From: Glaciozyma antarctica PI12
Lineage: Eukaryota; Basidiomycota; Microbotryomycetes; Kriegeriales; Camptobasidiaceae
DNA: 64,000 nt
Assembly: GCA_002917775.1 (NCBI GenBank)
Contig: KZ627148.1
Coordinates: 1,206,764 to 1,270,763 of the forward strand
Direction: 5' to 3'
The first letter of the stretch is position 1; every line of letters begins with the position of its first letter. Position numbers and translations under genes: made by a program. Under the pieces are notes generated by a model. The model made no database searches and was not told where the DNA came from. It worked only from the letters and a program-made list of their open reading frames with translations. Positions 12,859 to 23,700 of the stretch are shown here, piece after piece.

Positions 12859-14769
12859 TCACTCCTTTCCGAAAAGCTTCTGGAAGAAGCTAGGCTTGCG
12901 CGTCCGCACAGGCTGCTCTCCCTCCGCACCCGCCGCCGCAGCAGCCGAAACGCTAGGCTGACGCCTTCCGAACGTGCCAAACTTCTTCGCGTCCTTCGGG
13001 GGCGGTAGCGGGGGCGTGAATCGGCGGTGGCGGGAGCGACGACGGGGAGGCCGTTGGGGACGATCACGTCTGCGTCGGGGGCGGTGAGGGGGATGATGAC
13101 GGACTCGGGGTTGGAGGGGAGGGTGTTGGCGGAGGGCTCGTTGAGGACGACAGGAGTGGCGGGGGAGGGAGTGACGACGGGGGCCTCGTCTTGGAGACCG
13201 AGTGCCTTGAGCGCTGATGCGCCGAAAGGCAGCTCAGAGACCGCCGCCTTGCCAGAATCGACCGCTGCGAGCACGTCAGCTTCCGTACCGAGTCGCTAAT
13301 TCGCACACACTCACCCTTGGTGGTAGCCTCGACCGCCTGAGCCTGGTACGCCTTCGCCTGGGCCTTGAGGACCTCAGCCTGAGCGAGCGCCTCAGCCTTC
13401 TTCTCCTCCGCCAGAGCGTGCGCCGCGACGCGCGCCTCCTCAGCGACGGCAAGAGCCTTGGCCTTGGCCTCATGGCCAGCCTCGAGCGCCTTTCCAGCGA
13501 CTACGGTCGCTCCGGCGACGACGGCGCCAAGTCCAGCGGTGGCGGCTCCGAGGTACGAGTCGTCCTCCTCCTTCGCCTGCTCGAGCTTCGTAGCCTCGGC
13601 AACAGGTGCGCCGGTCTCGACAGCGGGTGCGGCAGTGGCGTCGACCTCCTTTGTAGCGGTCTCCTCGGTGGGCTTGACGGCCTCGACGACGGAGGCGGCG
13701 ATTGCAGCGGCAGCGACCGAAGCTCCAGCAGCGGCAGCACTAGCATAGCTCACTGCGATCGCAAAATCCATCAGCTGTCTCCTCCGCAGAAGCAGCGCCG
13801 TTCGACTCACTGGCAGCCTTGACAGGCTCCTCCACCACGCTAACCGGTTCCTCGACCTTCGCAGCCTCTTCCACCACCGCGACGGGCTCCTCCACCTTGA
13901 CGACCTCGGGTACCTCGACGACGGGCGCAGCGACAACGACTACTGCTGCCTCCTCGACCTTTGCGGGCTCCTCCACCGCAGCCGTCTCGACGATAGGCAC
14001 CGCGACGATAGCGACGGGAGTCTCGACGACTGCCTCAGGAGCTGCGACCTGTCATCAGCTACCTTCCTTCCCAGGCGGAAAGACGAGACGCACCTGTGAA
14101 GACGTTGTTCATGTTCCCCGACTCGTCCGCCTCATGCGCCTCATTCGGGTTGTGCTGCCAGTTCCCATCCACAACGTACTGCGCCCCATCAGCTCTCTCT
14201 TCCCTCCCTTGATCAAGCGCAAAACGAACCTTGTAGAGGATCTTCTGCCCGGAAGGAAGTTGGGTGGTGGCGGAGAGCTTGCCGTCCTCGTTCTTGGTGA
14301 GGGGGAGAGATCTGGAGAACTGTCAGCGGTGGGACGGGGGAGGGGAGGGAGGGACGTACGAGGTCCACTGCGAGCGAGCGAGGGGAAGAAAGGAGGCCGT
14401 CAGCTTACTTCCTTGTCTTCTCTGGACCTGTTCAGCACCACGCAGATGCCCCAGCTGCGCCTTCAGGGCCGCAGGGCTCCCCCTCCCAGTCCTTCCGCCC
14501 ACACCGCACACCCCTCCCTCCTCCCTCCCCCCGTACGAAGAACTCACGTCGTCGAAAGTTCCAGTAGCCTGCTCGCCCACACAGGTCATCAGCACAATCT
14601 CCCTGACAGAGGCAAGGAAGGGACTTACGATGACCGTTGCGCCCTCGCCGATCCTGCAAGATGGCAGGAAGTCAGCTGCCGTTCTTCTCCGTTCTCCCTC
14701 TGCTACCACCAAGGAGGTAAGGAGGAGGAAGCGGGCGTACCAGGTGAAGGTGTGCTCGAAAGTAGCCAT
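12859..14769 (-). CDS. CBM48 (glycogen-binding) protein, Mdg1/Crp1-like
   Basis: The N-terminal 90 or so residues form an AMPK-type carbohydrate-binding module 48: MATFEHTFTW, GEGATVIATGTFDDW, SLPLTKNEDGKLSAT, YKYVVDGNWQHNPNEAHE, NMNNVFT. Yeast Mdg1 and Crp1 share this layout and act in pheromone signalling and cruciform-DNA binding; the role here is inferred. A VEEP/KVEEPV acidic repeat region and a long Ala/Glu helix (residues about 170-320) follow, then KPSFFQKLFGKE at the end. Exons: 14741-14769, 14629-14653, 14548-14568, 14360-14367, 14230-14311, 14094-14178, 13811-14041, 13315-13752, 12859-13264. One exon is 8 nt. The tail needs one extra base near 13018-13022 to stay in frame. Confidence 0.8.
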
Positions 14770-15293
14770 GCTGCGTGCGAGTAGAAAGAGGGAGGGAAGG
14801 AAGGGGGCGAGGCGGCGGTTTTGAAGCGGACTGGGAGGGTGGGGCAGGAGCAAGAGGGAAAGGTTAGCATGATATGCTTAGAATGGGTGCAGGGGGAGGT
14901 GCGCTCACGTCTTGCGGGGTGGGTGGAATGGCAAGAGGGACGAACGGCGAAGTCCTCTTTGCAGCTGCAGTCTCGGACTGTCGGTCATCTCGACGATCTC
15001 TCAGAGAACGACCCAGTCGTTCGACGAGCAGCTTCCAGTCGTAGCGGATTCACTTCAGAGAGAATGTACAAAGCAGTCTTGTCTTCGCGCGCACTCCAGC
15101 GAGAGGGACAGTCGGACCCTCGCAAGGAGAAAGAAAGGGAAGCCGACGACGACGAGGAGCTGGGAATTGAACGAAAAAGGGTCCTTGGGTATTTGCCAAT
15201 CTAGACAGAGCAAGCTAGAAAAGGAAGAGGAGAGGGAGTAGTAGATGGGGGAGAGGGGATTCCGCGAGCAAAGGCGTCCAGCGTCCATTTTGT
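14770..15293. other. Intergenic region
   Basis: This region carries the promoter of the CBM48 gene and the 3' flank of the GDP-mannose pyrophosphorylase gene, both on the reverse strand. Only chance open frames cross it. No repeat or RNA gene was recognised. Confidence 0.5.
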
Positions 15294-17030
15294 TCACTGC
15301 AGCGGAGGTTAGCTTGCGAACGACTGAAGAGCGAGGGTAGGGATGTACCATGACGATGGAAGGCTCAGTGATGCTGGCACTGGAGGGGGGAGGGGGGAGG
15401 GGGGAGGGGGGAGGGGGGAGGGAACGAGTTAGCGAGGTTGCGAAGGAAGGGAGGACCGAAGACGCACCTGATGCTCTTGTGGGGCAAGACCGACACGCCG
15501 TTCAGGTAGATCTCATCCTTGATGTTAACATCGTCTCCCAAAACCGAAACGTTCTCCATCCTGCAACGAACGCATCAGCACCTAGTTCCCTCAAATCCAG
15601 GAGAACGAAAGGACGCACCTAACCCATCGACCGACGTTCGAGTTCCACCCGACGATACTCGACTGAATCCACGCATGATCACGCACGCGCGCCGCCTCCA
15701 TGATAACACACCTTTGGAGCCTAACGCCCTTGCCAATAACGACCCTAGGGCCAATGACGACATTGGGTCCAATGACGGCCGAGGGGTCGACGGTGGCGGT
15801 AGGGTCGACGAGGACGTTGCCGCCAAAGACCCAGGGGTTCTTGGAGGGCTCGGAGAGGAGGGACGACTTTTGGGAGGAGAGGTACGAGAGGTAGAGGCAC
15901 GTTCCTGAGAGGTAGTCCTTGGGTTGTCCGACGTCGGCCCAGAAGCCGTTGAGCTCCATCGCGTGGAGCTGGGAGTCGGCGACCATGGAGGGGAACGTCT
16001 CGGATTCGATCGAGGTGGGCTTGAGCTGCGAGCAGGGGAGTCAGTGGGGAGGGCAGGGGAGGTAGGGAGGAGAACGCACCTCGATGCGGTCGAGCATGGA
16101 GGGGTTGAAGATGTAGATACCGGCGTTGATGCGGTTGCCAACGAACTCCTTGGGCTTCTCGACGAACGCGTTGATAACGCTGCTGCCGGGGGCAGTGAGG
16201 ACGACACCAAACTTGGAAGGCTCATCGACCTTGGTCACCTGCGTCGCGTCTGTCAGCTCCCGTTTCCTCCCATGCACCCACTTGAGCCTACCAGAATCGT
16301 TCCCTCTCCACCGTGCGCCAGGTGGAAGTCGCGAAGGGCTTCGAAGGGGTAGGAGCAAGTGACGTCCGAGTTGAGGACGAAGAAGGGGGCCGAGTCCTTG
16401 CCGAGGACCTCCTTGGCGAGTGCTAGAGGACCAGCTGCAGCGAGTAAAGTATCAGTACGAGCGCTCACCATCGACGCCAGATCAGAGCGTGGCGTGAAGA
16501 TCCCAACACGCGAGCGTCCGACGACGGGGGAAGGCGAGCGAGCCACTCACCCGTTCCAAGAGGCTCAGTCTCGACGGAGAAGGTGATCTTGATATCGTAC
16601 TGCTCCTCGACCTTGCTGAGAAGCGCGACCATGATCTCAGGGCGGCTGCAAAGCAGCAAAAGTCAGGGAACGGGTTCTCCGGGAGCGTCCACAACGACAC
16701 GTACTAGTTGACAGCGAGAACAATGTGCTTGACTCCAGCCTGCAATACCACACGCACACTGTCAGCTCCTCTGTTCCCCCGCGCGAAAGGTGGGAGCACC
16801 AGAAACACACCTTGACGAGAGCTTCGATCTGGTGGAGGATCATCGGCTTGTTGCAGAACTCGACGAGGGGCTTGGGGAGGGTGAGAGTGAGAGGGCGGAG
16901 ACGCGTTCCGAAGCCTGCGTGGTGGGTATTGGGCACCGTTAGCTGGATCGAAGGCTGGGGAGGGAAGGCGGGACGTGCCTCCAACGAGAATGAGCGCCTT
17001 GAGAGGAGCGGATGAGGTGGAGCACGACAT
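15294..17030 (-). CDS. PSA1: Mannose-1-phosphate guanylyltransferase (GDP-mannose pyrophosphorylase)
   Basis: This cytosolic enzyme makes GDP-mannose from mannose-1-phosphate and GTP, feeding glycosylation, GPI anchors and wall mannan. Ten exons give about 373 aa. [21 protein letters not shown] is the nucleotide-binding loop, [10 protein letters not shown] the metal-binding region, [18 protein letters not shown] the sugar site, and the C-terminal half ([20 protein letters not shown] onward) is a left-handed beta-helix of hexapeptide repeats ending EPSIVM. Exons: 16979-17030, 16811-16914, 16705-16739, 16551-16645, 16292-16434, 16080-16238, 15619-16025, 15468-15560, 15349-15379, 15294-15296. 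Intron 1 has a GC donor. The stop codon TGA stands alone after the last intron, directly behind the final Met codon. The frame is intact. Confidence 0.95.
15383..15422 (-). repeat. Heptamer (GGGGGGA)n microsatellite in an intron pyrimidine tract
   Basis: About five and a half copies of GGGGGGA on the forward strand (TCCCCCC on the coding strand) lie directly before the acceptor of the PSA1 intron at 15380-15467. The repeat therefore is the polypyrimidine tract of that intron. Copy-number change would lengthen or shorten the tract without touching coding sequence. Confidence 0.9.
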
Positions 17031-17666
17031 GGTGGTGACTGGTGGTAAGGTGATTAGGCTAAAGGAGAGGAACCGGGTTAGCATGGGAGCGAAGGAGGCC
17101 TCGTTGTCGCGACTCGAGGTCGAAGGAGTGGGAACTGGCGGCGGGTGGGACGTGGCAAGGGCTGAGGCGACTGGAACTCACGCGACAAGGGAAGGAGTTG
17201 TTCAGTCGCTGTTCTGATGGTGTTTGGGCGTAACGTTCGAGTGCTTTGCCGAGGTGTGGAGGGAGGGAGGGAGCTGTCAAAAGGAAATAGAGGTCGAAAG
17301 ATCAGCGCACTGCCCTCTCCGCCTGAGTTCAATTAAGGGCCACGCTCACCTCTAGCTGACGGACTCGGACGGAGTGGCTGGTGTTGAGTACGTACGAGTT
17401 GATAGGTGAAGGCGTTCGTAAAGGAGTGCGTCGGCGTAAAAACAGCCCCAACCTCTTCCGCCCGGCTGTGTCCCAACGGGAATGACGCGCCAGATCTCGC
17501 AGGAAGATTTTGCTGTTGAGGAATGCAGCAGCATGTAACGGCGAAGGACTGAAAAGGAACGATCTCGAGCAGAAGCAGGTCCTGCGAAGGGAGATCGGAG
17601 ATGCCATCGAACGAACGAGTGTACACTCAAAAATCACATGGCACATCCACGTTCCTCCTCGCGGAA
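17031..17666. other. Intergenic region
   Basis: This region is upstream of PSA1 and downstream of the cystinosin gene, both on the reverse strand. It includes the PSA1 promoter and leader. No coding exon or repeat was supported. Confidence 0.5.
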
Positions 17667-18895
17667 TCAAGGGTCCACCAACGGAGTCCGCTCCGTCGCT
17701 CCTCCATCCTCCTCCGGTGTATCGCGATACAGGACGAAATGCTGCACGACGAAGAGGAGGTCGAACGCGATGGAGAGGAACGAGAGGCCTCTGCAGCGAG
17801 GTTAGCGAGGTTTTCACACTTTTGTCAAGCGAGAGGACGTACAGCTTCCCAGGATTGCCTATCACTGAATTCCAGTCGTTGGCGATCCAGGCGTCGAGGA
17901 GCAATTGAGCGCTGGAAGAGAGGGATGAGCCCCATTCGCGAGCTGGGCGTCGGCAGCGAAAACTCACAGCGAAAGCGTTCCGCCCGTCAAATCCAGCAGG
18001 ATGTTCTCGATCGCCCAACCGACTGTGCTCTTGCGCTTGAAGTTGATGTAGGCCTGAGGCATGTATTTGGCGAAACTGATGTAGAGCTTGATGTACGAGA
18101 GGAAATAGAGGAGGTCGAGGAAGGAGATGTGGGAGGTGGTGGCGGAGAGAGTGGTGGCGGTGAGGATGGAGAGGAGGATGATGAGGAGGAACAGGCGGTT
18201 GTAGGGCGATACGCGTTGGGTGGCGTCGCGCTGAGCGGCGGACTAAGTCAGCGTTAGAGCTGGGAATGAGAGCGGGACGGACTTTGTAGATGAAGGACTG
18301 AATGACGGTAATTGACGAGATTACAAGAGCCTGTGCGGAGGATCAGCTTTCGTTCATGTCAAAGGGCAGGGGAGCTCGTACATGCACCGCGAAGGCGGCG
18401 TCGTTCCATCGCACGGAGGAATCATGCCCACCGTGCCTCACGCGATACTCATCTCGCACAGTAGGCGAAAGCAGCAGTACCGTATTGAACGTCTGCATTA
18501 AACCCATTCGTCAGCAGCTTGATGGCGAGGGTGCGAAGGGAGAACGCACGCTGTAGCAAGCGAAACCAAGGGGACTGCAGCTCACTTTGTCAGCGAGAAC
18601 GCAGTGCGGGCGAGAAGGACTTACTTAAGGTAGAGGAAGTCTATCGACAACCCGCTCACGCTCTTCCGCTGGTAGTTGAGGAGGGCTTGAGGGTAGAAAC
18701 TGAGCGACCAGGCGGCCGTGTAGACCCAGCCTAGGAGCCTGTCGGGAGTTGCGGTTCCGGCGAAGGATAGGGGAGTAGAGTGTGAGAAGAGTGGAGCAGG
18801 GTGGAAGTGAGGAGGGAGCGGAGTCCTGGTCAGCACGCAACCTGGGAGGATGGAGGGGGGACGCACGATGACAAGGCGGCAAGGACGGAGAGCAT
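17667..18895 (-). CDS. Cystinosin-like lysosomal/vacuolar cystine transporter
   Basis: This is a PQ-loop membrane protein of the cystinosin (CTNS; yeast Ers1) family that exports cystine from the vacuole with protons. Eight exons (18867-18895, 18625-18738, 18550-18574, 18382-18492, 18283-18330, 17968-18242, 17843-17911, 17667-17790) give 264 aa without shifts. The two PQ motifs are [20 protein letters not shown] and [19 protein letters not shown]. The neighbouring [31 protein letters not shown] and [12 protein letters not shown] match the family closely. The large lumenal glycosylated N-domain of animal cystinosin is absent, as in fungi. The intron at 18243-18282 is only 40 nt. The tail EERTPLVDP-type end is short and acidic. 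Confidence 0.9.
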
Positions 18896-19042
18896 TCTGA
18901 GGACGCTGGGGGGTTCCACGCGTACTCCTTCAATTCACGAAGCAGGCAAGATCCCCAAACGAAAATGAAGAGGCTCGAGGAACAACAAACGCAGCGACTT
19001 CGCCCCCTCCAACTCTCTCCCTCCCCCCACACCATCGCAACG
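18896..19042. promoter_or_regulatory. Compact bidirectional promoter, cystinosin / RPB12
   Basis: Only about 147 bp separates the start codons of the divergent cystinosin and RPB12 genes, so both promoters and leaders must share this interval. It contains an upstream ATG at 18965 in a different frame from RPB12. No TATA box is obvious. Confidence 0.6.
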
Positions 19043-19499
19043 ATGAACCAAGCCGGTGGACCCCCAGCAGGTGGCGCGCCCCCGCCCTTCCGTCCCCAAG
19101 TCTCCACCGCCGTCCAATACTCCTGCGCCGGTACGTCTCTCAAAACTTCGCTAGGTCGGAGAGCTGACTCCACCCGCTTCCTACTTGGTTGTGGAACGCA
19201 GATTGTGCTTCGGATAATGAGATCAAGGCGCGTGAGCCGATTAGGTGCAGGGAGTGTGGGTGCCGCGTCATGTACAAGAAGAGGATCAAGAGGAGTGAGT
19301 CGAGGTTTTTCGTACGGGGGGGCCTGAGGCGGGGCACTGGGAGGGAGGAGCAAGGGAGTTGCTTGAGGCGGTAGCTGACGGTGTTCTGTGCGTGCGTTGC
19401 TTTCGTGGCTTGCAGTGGTGAGTGGCGACCTGGCGCGTTCTTTGAGAGAGGTGGGGGCTGATCTCCTGTGGCGTGCAGGTTCAATTCGAGGCTCGCTAA
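19043..19499 (+). CDS. RPB12: RNA polymerase I/II/III shared subunit RPB12 (ABC10-alpha)
   Basis: This is a zinc-binding subunit common to all three nuclear RNA polymerases. The predicted product is 67 aa: a Pro/Gly leader, [32 protein letters not shown] and the invariant end KRMVQFEAR. Two CxxC pairs form the zinc site. Exons are 19043-19130, 19202-19294, 19416-19417 and 19479-19499. The third exon is just TG, needed to complete the Met codon (A|TG) before VQFEAR. It is flanked by a TTGCAG acceptor and a GTGAGT donor, and both surrounding introns have CTGAC/CTGAT branch motifs. No other donor/acceptor choice keeps the conserved end. The identity is firm; the 2-nt exon is inferred from splice logic and needs RNA evidence. 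Confidence 0.9.
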
Positions 19500-20726
19500 G
19501 CGCTACGACGGATTGGGAAACTCTTCAAGAACCCTACCTCTCGTCGCCCTGGAGCAGTGTGCCGAAGAATGCATGGGAGGATGGGGGGAGTGGAGGTGGT
19601 GGAGGGGAGGGAGAGGGAGGAGTGGGTGCCAGGGGCTGGGCAAATGTACTTGTTACGGTACGGTACTGTGGGTGATTTGGGGGGAGAGGGCTCGGTGCGG
19701 TGTGTGGGACGGCGTCACGGACCGAGGGCGGGACGACAAGGCAGGATGGTCTCTCTGCTTTTGTGTGCAGCGTCTGCTCTCTCCTCTGCTCGTACTGACT
19801 TTCCCATACTTGCTAGTTGGCCCTGCTTCTAAGCTCTTTTCCCTGCTTCTTGCGCATCTCAAGATGATGCCTTGTCGGCACCGGCGAACGAACAGCTCTT
19901 TCAGCTCGCCCGTTGCTGCTCCTCCCTCCTCCCTCAAGTTGTGCTGGCGTGTACGACCTTTGTGCATTAGCGCCTCTAACACTGGATCGCACTCGCGCCC
20001 AAGGGCCGGAGAGAGTTGCCTGCAGGAGAGTGGAGGAGCGCCTAAAGACAGGAGTTGATTTTACTTTGCGAGTTCGCCTGCTCCTCCTCCTCATCCGAGT
20101 GACTGAGAGTACCTCGATAGACGTTAACATTCGCTAGAAATCTTCCGTCCCCTTTAATTTCGACTGGCAGTCGTCAAGGTAAGATTTAGTGGACGCGCTC
20201 CCGCAAACCCATGAACGCGCGGTCAACACCTTTCTTTCCTCCTCCCGCTCCCCTCGACTCTCTCTCGACCCTCTACCACCAACACAGAGCTCGAATACAG
20301 CTCGTCCTGACGCCCGTCCCAGCCCCGCCAGAATCCCTCCTGCAGCTATCGATCTTCCGCCCTGCAGCGGAACTACGGGACCCTTTTCTCTTTGAAGCTC
20401 CACGATCGCCTGCAGGAGCAGGATGAGCAGGAGCGTTCGAACGGCAGTTAGGCAGCTGGGAGAGGGTAGAGCTGTGTCAGAGGCGGCGTGGAGACGGCAA
20501 GGTGAGCTGGTGTGAGCTTCAGGACGGTGACCAGCTAACGATGGCTCTTTTCGCTGCAGGACTGCGCACTGCGCCTTCTCATCTTCCATTCTCGGTCGTT
20601 TCGAACGTATGGACGACTGGATACGAGCGGTGCGTGAGGTATGCGGGAGCGTCTGCAGGATCTGGCGAGGTGAGGTCGCTAGTGCGGGAACGCCACGAGG
20701 AGCCGTACTGATAGTACGACGTGCAG
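19500..20726 (+). other. Region with candidate unrecognised exons upstream of the RhoGEF
   Basis: After the RPB12 3' UTR this 1.2 kb stretch has protein-like pieces from about 20211 on. An ATG at 20211 opens a frame containing TLYHQHRARIQL; a second frame reads LHDRLQEQDEQER and then AFERQLGSWERVELC. The intron at about 20502-20560 (GTGAGC, GCTAACG, GCTGCAG) is plausible, as is one ending at 20726 (TACTGAT branch, GTGCAG). These pieces may be the first exons of the RhoGEF gene or a separate small gene broken by a shift. I could not join them into one coherent model and recognise no domain. Confidence 0.35.
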
Positions 20727-23700
20727 ATCCAATCGCCCTCTCGTTCAAAGACACTTCAGCAGCACAACTCTCCTACCAGGCTCTCCTCGGCGACATCGTC
20801 ACCTCCCTCTCGACGAGCGATCCTCCCTCCTGCCTCCTCCCCTCTCTCACCCTCAGCGCACCCTTTCCACTCTTCCTCATTCAGCGCGACATTCCACACC
20901 CTCCCTCCCCAATCTTCGACGCACGCAGCAAGATACTCCCCTCCAGAGCAACCCGGAAGTGACCCTCCTCGCGACGATCATCAACGACAGCTGTCGCACC
21001 TCTTTGCGGGACTAGGAATCGCGTTTGGATCAACTTCCTTGTCGAACGCTCTCGAGATGCAGGAGGAGAACGAGGAGGATGAGCGAGGGGGAGGTCGTGC
21101 GGGCCGAAAGTCGTTCACGGCGGAGCCCGAGGAGCTCGAGGACAGGGACTACGAAGGTCGGAGCGAGAGCGGGAGCGAGCTGTTCGAAAGTGCGGACGAA
21201 GGGGAAGAGGGAACTTGGACGAAGGGGAGGCGAGCGAGCAGGCGCTCCACGCAAAAGGCGTCGCGCGACAGGCTCTCGTCCGCACGTCCGACGCTCTTCA
21301 CCATCCCCGACCACAAACCCATCTCCAACGATCTCAGCATTCGTACCGACGTTGAGCGTCCTTCGTTCGTCACCGCCTACGGAGGATTTGACGATCCTTC
21401 GCCGGACGATGACTCGCCGACGTCTCTCCAACAACTCGTCCAGCAATCTTGGCGTCTTTTGGAAGGAGGATCGCACGACTTTACGCCGGCGCAGCAGAGG
21501 TGCGTTTCGCAGCGCGTGGCGGAGCGCCGGCGCGTTCGGAACGTCGTCGAAGTGGACGACCTCCAGGTCCCTCAGGCCGGATCACGGCGTCGCTCGCTGA
21601 ACTCTATCCCGCCCGTTCCTCGCCCTCTCCCTCCTCCAAAGTCACTCGAACGACTCGTCGTACTGTCTCAGCAATCCTCGATCAATCGTCCCTCACCAGA
21701 ACCCTCCTCGCCATCTCAAACCACTTCCTTTCCTTCGCCTTCGCCCTCGACCAGTTTCGAATGGCAACGCCACCCTCAGGATGTCGCTTCTCCCTCGCCC
21801 ACGTTCGATTACATCGACCTCCGTTCACTCGCACCACCTCGAGCGGCTTCGCACGGCCAGGACCTCCGCCTCTCCTTCCTCGACACGAAGCCACCCGCAC
21901 GCCCATCAGGCCGAGCAGAATCCACACCAAAAGGACGAGTCGTGTCAGAGCCAACGCTCAAGAAGTCAAAGTCGGCGGCTCGACTGTCGGCGCTCTTCAA
22001 GCTCGGGCGGTCGCGGTCGAACTCGAAGGCCGATGGCGTTCCGGAACCCCTCGACGGTCCATCCCCTACTTCGCCTCCTCTTCCTTCGCCTTTCACTCGT
22101 CGAAGAGCTGTCTCGGACGTCAGCTCCCCTTTCGTCTCCTCCGCCGCACCTCCGGTCCCGCCAAAATCCCCAGCCACTCCCTCCAAGGTCTCATCTAGCC
22201 ACGACATCCCGTCTACGCCTCCCCCTCCTTCCGGAATTGGCGCCTCTCCCTTCACAAGTCGGACGTGGCGTTCGACGATGGCTTTGGAGGAGTACGAGAC
22301 GCTCTCGACTCGATACGGTCCTCAGGAGATGCGGAGGCAAGAAGGTGCGCCTCTAACGTGTATCGTCCGCTTTCGACCTTGCTCACGACATTGCAGTGAT
22401 CTGGGAGCTCTGCGAAACCGAGAAGGCGTTCGTGACCAGCCTTCGTGGCGTCCTTCGCATCTTCTCCCTTCCTCTTCGATCGCCCAACGGCTCCTGGATC
22501 AAGGGCGTCCCGATGGGCGTCTCGCGACTCTTCGACTGGCTCGACGACATCGTCTCCCTCCACGCTCAAATCAGCACCGCCCTCGAGTCCGCTCGAATCT
22601 CCCACCACCCCATCGTCCTCAACGTCGCCGACTCCCTCCTCCCTCTCGTCGCGCGTCTCGACGTGCACTTGCCGTACCTCGTTCGATTCGAGACAGTTAC
22701 GAAGGCGATAGACGAGATGACGGTCGACGGGACGAACGACTTTGGCGAGTTCGTGCGCATGCAGAGTAGCTTGCCCGAGTGCGCGGCCTTGTCGCTAGGC
22801 AGCTACCTTCTCAAGCCCGTTCAGCGATTGATGAAGTATCCGCTGTTCTTCAAGGTGCCTTCCCTTCCCCAGATACCTGAGGCTTTGCTCATCGTCTCCC
22901 CTGCAGCAACTCTGCGACCTCACCCCTCACACGCATCCCGACCACTTCCCCATTCTCTCCCTCCTCCAATCCACCGACGCGATTATTCGAGTTATGCAGG
23001 AAGTCAAGTCGCGCGAAGACGACTACGACGACGCGGAAGCTCTCCAATCGCGTATCCGAGGGCTACCCGAGGGGGTTTCCAGCTCGCGCGTCGGGACCGT
23101 CGTGCCCACGGCCACGGCCAGGTGCACCAAGTCCACCTACGGGACAAGGACCGCGCTCTCCTCGAAATGGACGCCTTCGCCGACGCGATCATCCCGCAGC
23201 GGAAAGGGAGCGACACCTCCCTCCTCTCCCCTATCACCATCTCCTCGACTAGCGCTACGCCCGACCGCAATCGACCGCAATCGGTCGTCTCCGATTCGGG
23301 ATCAAGTCGTCGTTCAGCAGGATCCCTCTCCTTCTCCGACGCCGACGCTTCGTCCGGCTGGACTTCCCCTCCTACCCCCGACTCGTTCACGATCCCCCAT
23401 CGCCTTAATCCTTCGAAACCACTTCGACTCGATTCAAGCTTCCCTCGACTGCGCAGCGATTCGCTGGCGTCCGAATCGCTGGAGTACAGCAGGGAGCAGT
23501 CGCCCCCTCTCTCGCCGGCGTTGTCGTCGTCGGGCGTGATCGTCAAGGGGAAGGGGAAGGATTCGTCGCTCTACGTCTTTGTTTTCTCAGATTTGGTCGT
23601 GTTGGCGAGGAAGAAGGAGGAGGGAGGGAGGTTCAAGCGGACTTCGACGAGCTCCTCCAAGTCAGAGCACGAAGCGACCTACAAAGTCATCGAAACTCTC

